A stretch of 64,000 nucleotides of DNA from contig JAQGDQ010000465.1 of the NCBI GenBank assembly GCA_030141605.1, forward strand, positions 51,848 through 115,847, written 5' to 3'. A model generated the notes under the pieces. That model had not been told where the DNA came from and searched no databases. It saw only the letters and a list, made by a program, of their open reading frames with translations. The position numbers were made by a program, and so were the translations under genes. This DNA is from Tubiluchus corallicola. Taxonomy: Eukaryota > Priapulida > Priapulimorpha > Priapulimorphida > Tubiluchidae. This document shows, piece after piece, positions 56,380 through 64,000 of the stretch (its first letter is position 1; every line of letters starts with the position of its first letter).

Positions 56380-57152
56380 TAGTAATAGTAGAAGTACTAG
56401 TAGTAGTAGTAGTTGTAATAAAATCTTTATTTGCCATTTTAAAAACATTGACCATCATAATAAAAGACAGACAATCAGTGTTAGTTCATATAAAAAACAT
56501 ACACTGTTCTGGGCAAATGCGTCTGGTGCAAGCTAAACTATAAGTGCAACTAGAAATTCAGAAATAAAATATAAACTAGTTTAGTAAGGTCTAGGAAAAA
56601 TGAAATTATGATTTGAGTAAGTATTCGTGTTCGTATGTCGGATATTGAAAACGAGTCATTAAATGTTTTTTTTAATTTAGACTTGAATATTGATAAAGAG
56701 CTGCTGTGTTTTAGTGATGTCGGTATTGAATTCCAAAGTTGTATTGCTTGCTTAGTAATGGAATTCTTTCCATATTGATTGTTCGTTCTAATGTTTCTTA
56801 AATTCAGCGTTCTGTTATTCATACTGGGGTTTTTAAGAAGTGGGAGCTTATTGTTTCTGAAAGGAGAATTATAGAGAAACAATTGAGTTTGATAATCTCT
56901 GTGGGCTTCTAATATCGGGATTTTCATGGAGTTTCTTAAAGAGGTGGCAGAATATTTACTTGTATTGTGAGATGATTTCAAAGAATTACTGTAGATTGGC
57001 AGGGAGAAGCGCATAAGTAGGCTTTCACCCATAGTTGTCTCTCTTTGATAAATCTCTGTTAAATGTTTTATCACATGTTGTCTCTGTAAAGCTGATGCAA
57101 CATCACACAGCAACATCTTCAAAATCCATAGATTTATGTGAAACATGAACAT
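56380..57152 (-). pseudogene. 5'-truncated LINE, C-terminal RT tail with intact frame
   Basis: A 200-codon minus-strand frame (57152-56550) includes SITKQAIQLWNSIPTSLK and SIFKSKLKKTFND, the typical end of LINE RT proteins. The 3' UTR ends in a (TAC)n tail at 56370-56410. The upstream part is missing. Confidence 0.78.
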
Positions 57153-59715
57153 TTGATGAAATTATTGAGAAAATTGCTGCTTGAATGAACTGCAGTCTAA
57201 ACAAATTTGTTGCGCTAACTGTAAGAAAAACTAGATTTGAAGAGTTTCTAGATATTTTTAAGAGAAAAAGAATCTAAAGGTGCAATTGTTAAGTAAATAA
57301 AAAAAGGATATTCAGTTTTTACAAAACTAAATGTATATTATGGAATTACTTGTTTAAACAAGAAGAAAGAAGCATACAAGATTAGTGCAAGTTCCTTATT
57401 TAAGCAAAAGATAGCTGAAAGGCAACAGATTTTGTAAATGTGGCTTGGAGCTTAGACAAATTATAAAACTTCATGCAGGAGTATAAAACATATTGTAGTT
57501 TAGTAAGGTGATGTAAGGATATCACGTTTGCATTTATCAACAACCACAAAATCCACAACTGTACATATCAACATCTTCAAAATCTGCGTATTGAAACTTG
57601 AAAATCCATGTATCTGCCAGATCTAGGCAAATATTTAGACTTGCTATGTGTACCCTATTGTTAAAAACTTTTTTTGCACTAATAAAAATAAATTACTAGT
57701 CAAACCTCGCAAAAGAATTTTACATATAAACCCAGACTTACACTATGTCACACCCACAAGACAACACTAATACTAGCAAGTGTCATGACACTAAAACAAA
57801 GAAACCGTTACATGCCTGTTCTAATTTCATGTAAAATTCGCATATCTGATTTAGTGCCAATTTCACGAATAAGAAGAAGAACAGCTTTTTGACAGCTTCA
57901 TAATCTAAGCGCATAACAACCAAGTTTGATGAACAACTCACCATAATGTCTATCACGAAAACAGGAAAAGAAAAATAAGTCCTACACGTGGTTAACGAGC
58001 CTACTAATAAAATCTGATAGCAAAATTGCCATTTTTACCTATAAGATTTGAACAATAACCTGATAGCTATAGTACATAAAAAGTATTGCACTAAAACAGT
58101 ATCGAAAGCACTGTAGACCTACCATTTCACTCTTTAATTATCGCCTTGTACTGTTACAGTATTTTTAAATACACCAAAAGTATGAAAAACTCTAAAGCAA
58201 TTTTCAATGGAGCAAATAGCACACTTTCGTTACATTTTCTCCAATACAAATAAGAACTTTAGAACTACATGACCAGAAAATCACTCAAATTTATTCTATC
58301 TGCAAAATCATCAGACCGCTGAGATCAGGTGATCGGCATCGGATGATCGTTTGGTAACCCCAATATTTGGGCGCCGAATGGGAGATTTGGAATTAAGGAG
58401 AGCAGCTATGTGTGTGACTGCCAGTCCAAAGACCCATCGAGCAAGTCATAGTTTAGTGCGCTAAAAAGCTACTTTGGTCTTTACGTGACAGCCTTATATA
58501 CACTACATATATGCACTAGTTCTTATCAATTTTGTACAAAGTCATTTCAAATGCATGTGTTTATAAGAATGTGTAATCTCAAAATCTTGTGCAAAAAATG
58601 AAAACTATAGTGGAAAAAGCACAAAGCCTTTTCGTTTTACAAATCTGTTTGTAGTTGTTGTTGTTGATAAACTTGATATCCATTTTTTCTTTGTTTTTTA
58701 AGTAGGACGCTTTAAAAATGTGATAAAAACCTTACATGTATGCAAAGATATTATCATTTTTATTTTATAATTAATTACCAAAAAAAAAATTTAATTTGTA
58801 AGAAAATAAATCAGATGATAATGGTTAACATAATCTGAATTTGCCAACAACCACTCATTGTGTATTTTAATTATTATGCGTGAGAAGTGTTGAAGTCAAT
58901 TGACATATAGCTGGCGAATTAACCAAAAACTATGAATATTATTACTCCATGGCAAAATATAGTAATATTGCTGCACTTGGGGCTCATTGTGATAATATAA
59001 GTCTAACGGTACCACGGAATTCTCAACTATCTCATCACTTTTAACCTGATACAGGAAAAAGACAGAAAAGTCTTCGCTTTTATATCTTTTCGAACAATTG
59101 TAGGAATTTGAATTAGAAGTTAATCGAAAAGCCTGTCCAAGAATCATACTTAAAAAAAGCCTGAAAGCTATTGTCTGAAACAGGAGAAGAACAATTTAAA
59201 TTTTTAAAATGCATTAATTATTCAATTAATTTATTTTTGTTTACAATTACTAATTAACAAGGTTTGCATGCAGTTATTGTTGTCACTGCTGCTGCTGCTG
59301 CCATTGTTGTCATCATTTTCTCATCGTAGTAATTGTATGCATACACACACATATATATATATACAATTGATGATGGCGGCCGGTGTGATGCTGTGAATCT
59401 TCACTGATTGCTGCTATTATTGTTGTCACATTATCCCCTTCCTCCTTCCTCTTCATTTTTTGCGATATTTATTTCCACTTTAAACAAAATATTTTTACAA
59501 AACGTATCCAAAGAACACTCAATTTCTACACACAATAAATAATATATCGTTTGCCTGTCGAATTTATAAGGACCTTGTGTATTCTGACATAATCATCATT
59601 GTTGCTATTGTGTTGTTGCTGTTGTTGTTGTTAAATGCCTTTGATCTTGTTGCTAGGTATTTCCATTGTGGTTGCACTGTAACTAGTTTAAACCTGTGCG
59701 CACCATAAAAACGGA

Positions 59716-59903
59716 TGGGGTGAGCATCGAATTCGCATGGTTGACTTTGTTTCGAACGAGTTTTTTAGTTCAAATTCGATTTGAACCAAAAATTATAGAT
59801 TCGAATAATTTAGCACTTCAGCCACATACATTCTTTATCATTAAAATGTTTGAAACAAATTCGATTCGAACGTTCGAACTCGAACGTTCGATGCTCACCC
59901 CTA
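59716..59903. mobile_element. hAT-like MITE, third copy of the GGTGAGCATCGA family
   Basis: Ends TGGGGTGAGCATCGAATTC and CGATGCTCACCCCTA; target duplication not clear. About 120 bases upstream of the PTDSS1 ATG. Confidence 0.75.
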
Positions 59904-60024
59904 ATAGGAACGGACTGATAGTGATAGATTAATACTTGTAGCTGTCGCCAGGTTCTTGCGCATGTGGTCGCTCGAGTAGTACTGTTGTGGTTTGGATGCA
60001 TACGGTTGAAAAAATAAATGCAAT

Positions 60025-63000
60025 ATGGCGACTCACAGGCCAAGAACTTTTAGCACTAGTTCTGAAGCAAGTGATCATTTTTGGAGCATAAATGAGCACC
60101 CGGTTGACGACATTTCCCTTGAGTTTTTTTACAGGCCTCACACTGTAACCTTATTAACCGTGTCAACAATAGTTTTAATATATACAGCTTTTACCAGGTA
60201 ATGCAATTATGTAGCCTGTACTAGTACTCTACCATTATCTTTGCACCTCTTGGTTGCAGAAGCTGAGTAAATCTGACTAAAATGTATGTATTCCTTTAGA
60301 AAGTATTAACATTACTGCATTGCTACTTTACTCATCATTACTTTTGCAGAGAAGATGGCATACATGAAGATAACGTTGTTAGTGGTCTTTGCGCTGTGGT
60401 TTTCTTTTTCCTAATTATTAGCACTCTTGCTTTTCCAAATGGTAAGTGTAACTCGTGTATTCCTGTCTATGTCTAAATACTGCAAACAGTGAATAGTTTT
60501 CGTACCTGACTTGACATGTGCATTATGAAATGTATTATTGTGTTTTTTAAATTGCAGGTCCATTTACCAGACCACATCCAGCACTATGGAGAATGGTTTT
60601 TGGTAAGTCTTCTTATGCCATAGTTGTTTTCGTCATCTGATTATAAGAATGTCAGGTTTAGGAATGTAATAGATACCTTGGTGTTGTATACCTTAAGATA
60701 ACTATTCAGGGTAATGTATTTGAGTATACTTTTTTTGGAATTGTCTGTACTGTATACAGTAAATGTTGTATGCAATATATGATTTGTAATATGCAAGTGC
60801 GGCCCTCAAGGAGCTCAAACTTTGCTGCTCGCGTGCTACGTCCTTAAATGGTTTATGAAAATGCATTTTCGTCAAATATTATGTAACTGGACCTACGGAT
60901 GCGAGTGTCTTTATTAGGTCTCACACTTAATCCTTCTATTATCTTGAATAAACTTTAATGTTTAACATGCATCGTGTCTGTATGGCCTGACAATAGCCTT
61001 TAAATGACGTTAATTTATTTGCATAAAAAATTCAAGATATTTTTATTTTTTGATAGAAAGAATTGCATTTCAGTCAAACTTTGCAACAACAATGCATTGA
61101 ACAGATAAAGATAAGTGTCAGCTAGATAGAGATCATGAACTACCACGAATTTCACACATTTCTGAGTGCATCTGATCAAATTCACTCTTCAGTTAAGAAA
61201 TTTCTTTGCAGCTAAGATCTTTTTGAGCAGTATCTCTTAAGCTTGCTTTGAATGTTTGTTATTATTATTTTCATAATGCTTTAGAGTGCTTTGCACTGTG
61301 AATAAATGCTAGAAAATTTCTGATTGGTTTCTAAGATACTGATGCACTAGTCCAGGGGTGTGCAAATTGCGGCCCGCGGGCCACTTGCGGCCCGTGAAAA
61401 GATTTGTCAACCTAATGAAAGTGCAGCCCGGGCGATTAATTGAGTGTATCCAGCTGAAGTCCGTGCCACGATCCCAAAGATAGTGCGGGTAGTTTTTTCT
61501 ACTAGATCGGATGCCATTAACCCTTACAAGACGGTTGTAGCTTAATAACACTGTACTACACAGACTGCGTGATACACATTACTAATATGCATTGTAATGA
61601 AATTACCACTATCTATCGTGAAAGTAGAAATATATGGTTTGTAATATGATGTGCGCAGGTCAGATGCAGAAAAATCGTTATTAGGTCCTACTGTACTTGG
61701 TTCCTTGATCAAACTGTCTGTGACCCACAGGAATTGCGGGAAAGTTTAATGTGGCCCGGCTAGTCAGATAATTTGCACACCCCTGCACTAGTCTCAAGTA
61801 GGAGTCTTACAGTTATTTTAATCGTATAATAAAAGTCACTCTTGAATTCAGTGCAATTAATACTAACAATATCATATCATTACAGGATTAAGTGTGCTGT
61901 ACTTGATGCTATTGCAGTACATTCTTTTTCAAAGACTTTCTGATGTCAAATCGATGATTGGCTGGTTATATCCTGAACTGATGAGTTACAATATACCAGA
62001 AAAGGTAAATCAAAATTAAATCGGCTGATCACTTCATAAACCTCATTACTGTTTTACTGTTTTTTAACCACATATTTGTGTTTACTTTGCCTTTAATCAA
62101 AATTAGTTGAAGAAATTATTCAGCAACAGCTTCATTTTTAAGCAGCAGGTTGTAACGATGTTTTTTGGTCAGTTTGCAAAAATTGTGAAGCCATTTTAAT
62201 TTCTTCTCATAGTGGTTTTTTCTGAAGCCATTTTAATTTCTTCTCATAGTGGTTTTTTCCGAAGCCATTTTAACTTCTTTTCATAGTGGTTTTTGCTGAA
62301 GCCATTTTAATTTCTTCTCATAGTGGTTTTTTCTGAAGCCATTTTAATTTCTTCTCATAGTGGTTTTTTCTGAAGCCATTTTAACTTCTTCTCATAGTGG
62401 TTTTTGCTGAAGCCATTTTAATTTCTTCTCATAGTGGTTTTTTGCTGGAAATTATAAATAATTATTTTTGTTACCTGTTTGACTTGTAAAGGCAACAAGA
62501 GGAGCTATAAATGTCTTGTTATACTGTGCAGTACTTTATGCAAATGAATATGCCTTTTCACAGTTCCCAGCAATTGATGATGAATAGTGAAAAGGTCAAA
62601 GGTTAAGTGTACCAGACAACGCATTTGTGTACACTTGACAACGTCTCGCAACCTGTACTATTGTAATTCTAACAGTTTTAATAGCTAGCTAGAACTTTGC
62701 CTAGTTCACAAGCAGTATCCTGCTAGTAAATCAATCTATGCACAGACTAATGCATAATTAAGTAAAGTCCACATAAAACAACTGAAGTTATTGTACTGAT
62801 GTAACAAAAGGCTTTGTTTTACACACATGTCATATGACAGTTGTAGTTGAGACACGTTGCCATGGTACACTTAACCTTTGACCTACAGCAGCTGTGCATG
62901 TAACTGTGAAAACCCTTATTAAGAAGCAACAAAGGCTGGTAGCCTGGTACTCACAATTTCCAAGCTTAAATTATCCTGTTTACTTTCATGTCACTATGAA

Positions 63001-63220
63001 AAACAGAAGGTTGTATATAATTTCAGGAACAGCTTTCTCATTTTTTTAAATACATTCTTAGGACTATGCGGTGAATTGTTCGGACGTGTCAATAGAAAGA
63101 ATATGGAGTCACATAGATGTATTTGCTTTTGGTCATTTCTGGGGCTGGGCGCTTAAAGCAATGCTCATTCGTCACACTGGCATTTGCTGGACAATTTCGG
63201 TGATGTGGGAGTTTACTGAG
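60025..63220 (+). CDS. PTDSS1: PTDSS1, phosphatidylserine synthase, first five exons (gene continues past the right edge)
   Basis: ER (MAM) membrane enzyme that exchanges serine for the choline or ethanolamine head group of phospholipids. Exons: 60025-60197, 60350-60441, 60558-60602, 61886-62004, 63062-63220; 588 bases, 196 residues, phases 2,1,1,0,0. Exon 1: MATHRPRTF start, [19 protein letters not shown], and TM1 to AFTR. Exon 2: EDNVV, a TM segment and STLAFPN. Exon 3: [16 protein letters not shown]. Exon 4: a TM segment and [10 protein letters not shown]. Exon 5: [45 protein letters not shown]. The catalytic-core residues of the family (the IDVFAFGHF and WGW region) are present. YAVNC and the loop spacing fit PTDSS1 or PTDSS2; the N-terminus is closer to PTDSS1. 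The remaining part of the protein should follow right of base 64000. Confidence 0.93.
61353..61785. mobile_element. hAT-like MITE, copy 4
   Basis: Ends CAGGGGTGTGCAAATTGC and TTTGCACACCCCTG; perfect 8-bp duplication CACTAGTC (61345-61352, 61786-61793). In PTDSS1 intron 3. Confidence 0.94.
62168..62445. repeat. 37-bp minisatellite, about 7 copies
   Basis: Unit contains GAAGCCATTTTAATTTC and TCATAGTGGTTTT. In PTDSS1 intron 4. Confidence 0.93.
62548..62922. mobile_element. Inverted-repeat element with DR1-like sites, copy B
   Basis: Same structure as 14065-14450, with AGGTCAAAGGTTA at 62593-62605 and its reverse at 62872-62884. In PTDSS1 intron 4. Confidence 0.8.
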
Positions 63221-63606
63221 GTAAATTGGACTCACTCAATGCATTTATTTGTCTCAGTGATCACATTACATCATAATACATGCATTTAATATACAATATA
63301 TACACAGAAACAGGGGTGGCAAAAAACAAAGCGGTCGCCGAGGCGAGAAACCGGCTTAAATAAATCGACAATAAATTGTACTGACAGAAAAGCAAGGGCA
63401 TGAAATTTAGTTTATATTCATTGTGAAAAACTTGAGCTCAGATTAAATATAAATTGAAAAAAGGGCAAAATTATCAGTGAAAATATAACATGTGTAATCG
63501 AATGTATAAAAATTTAAATTCACTAGTCACGTTATATACTATAATAGTTTGCTGCTGTAAGACTGGAATCATGGAATCATAATGGCAACAAGATAATATA
63601 TTAAGG

Positions 63607-63851
63607 CAGGGGTATGCAAATTATCTGACTAGCCGGGCCACATTAAACTTTCCCGCAATTCCTGTGGGCCACAGGCAGTTTGATCAAGGAGCCAAGTACA
63701 GAAAGGCTTAATAACGATTTTTTTGCATCCGACCTGCGTACATCTTTACTACTACACCCAAGAAACTATTTTAGAAGTTATTAAAATTTATAGTACAAAC
63801 CATATATTTCTACTTTCAGGTGGCCCGCGGGCCGCAATTTGCACACCCCTG
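63607..63851. mobile_element. hAT-like MITE, copy 5
   Basis: 245 bases; ends CAGGGGTATGCAAATTATC and TTTGCACACCCCTG; perfect 8-bp duplication TATTAAGG (63599-63606, 63852-63859). In a PTDSS1 intron. Confidence 0.94.
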
Positions 63852-64000
63852 TATTAAGGCATAAAAAAGCTACTCAACAATGCGTTTAACGAGCTTAAAA
63901 AGGCAAGGAAACAAAATGCAAATTGACGTGCTACGCGGGTGTGTTTTTTAGGCATGTATTAGCATAAAATAGAACTGTAAGACTATTTTCTGACAAAATG

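Larger units (their letters stand above)
56130..60024. other. Region between INSIG and PTDSS1
   Basis: INSIG upstream side, LINE tail at 56380-57152, and a CpG-richer patch near 58310-58470 that could be the INSIG promoter (a 5' UTR intron is then implied). No other gene recognised. A hAT MITE lies at 59716-59903 just before PTDSS1. Confidence 0.5.

Overview
This is a metazoan nuclear genomic window, AT-rich and full of introns, minisatellites and small DNA transposons. Spliced genes with GT-AG junctions, several class II transposon families with clear target-site duplications, tRNA-derived SINEs and LINE remnants all show a eukaryote. The gene set (MSH6, WDR4, the TBP-like factor TBPL1/TRF2, INSIG, PTDSS1, a class A GPCR and a C-type lectin) shows an animal. 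TBPL1 is regarded as mainly a bilaterian gene, so an invertebrate bilaterian is my best guess. I cannot name the species.

Layout. 1467-19039 (+) holds the last ten exons of MSH6, the mismatch-repair ATPase; the gene enters from the left edge. Its fourth intron in the window contains a complete five-exon lectin gene on the opposite strand (7955-10598, -). 22481-23566 (+) is an intronless rhodopsin-family GPCR. 23884-33478 (-) is WDR4, the WD-repeat partner of the tRNA m7G46 methyltransferase, in nine exons and convergent with the GPCR. 38039-48267 (-) is TBPL1 in five exons, with a long acidic N-terminal extension and a basic C-terminal tail. 55494-56129 (-) is a single-exon INSIG. 60025-63220 (+) holds the first five exons of PTDSS1, which runs off the right edge.

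The exon boundaries were derived from splice consensus, codon phase and family homology. For all four multi-exon genes that are complete at a stop or at the window edge, the exon phases join without conflict. The genes share no pathway as a set. INSIG (sterol/SREBP control in the ER) and PTDSS1 (phosphatidylserine synthesis in the ER) are lipid genes next to each other, which may be chance.

The non-coding part is the unusual part. Points of interest are: tandem repeats that start or end exactly at MSH6 splice sites (a donor copied nine times, an acceptor tract copied four times); a solo LTR in WDR4 intron 4 with 5-bp target duplications, heat-shock elements and a TATA box; a 59-bp minisatellite made from a reverse-transcriptase motif in TBPL1 intron 3; a MITE whose terminal repeat supplies the stop codon of the lectin; and an inverted-repeat element carrying nuclear-receptor-like DR1 sites.
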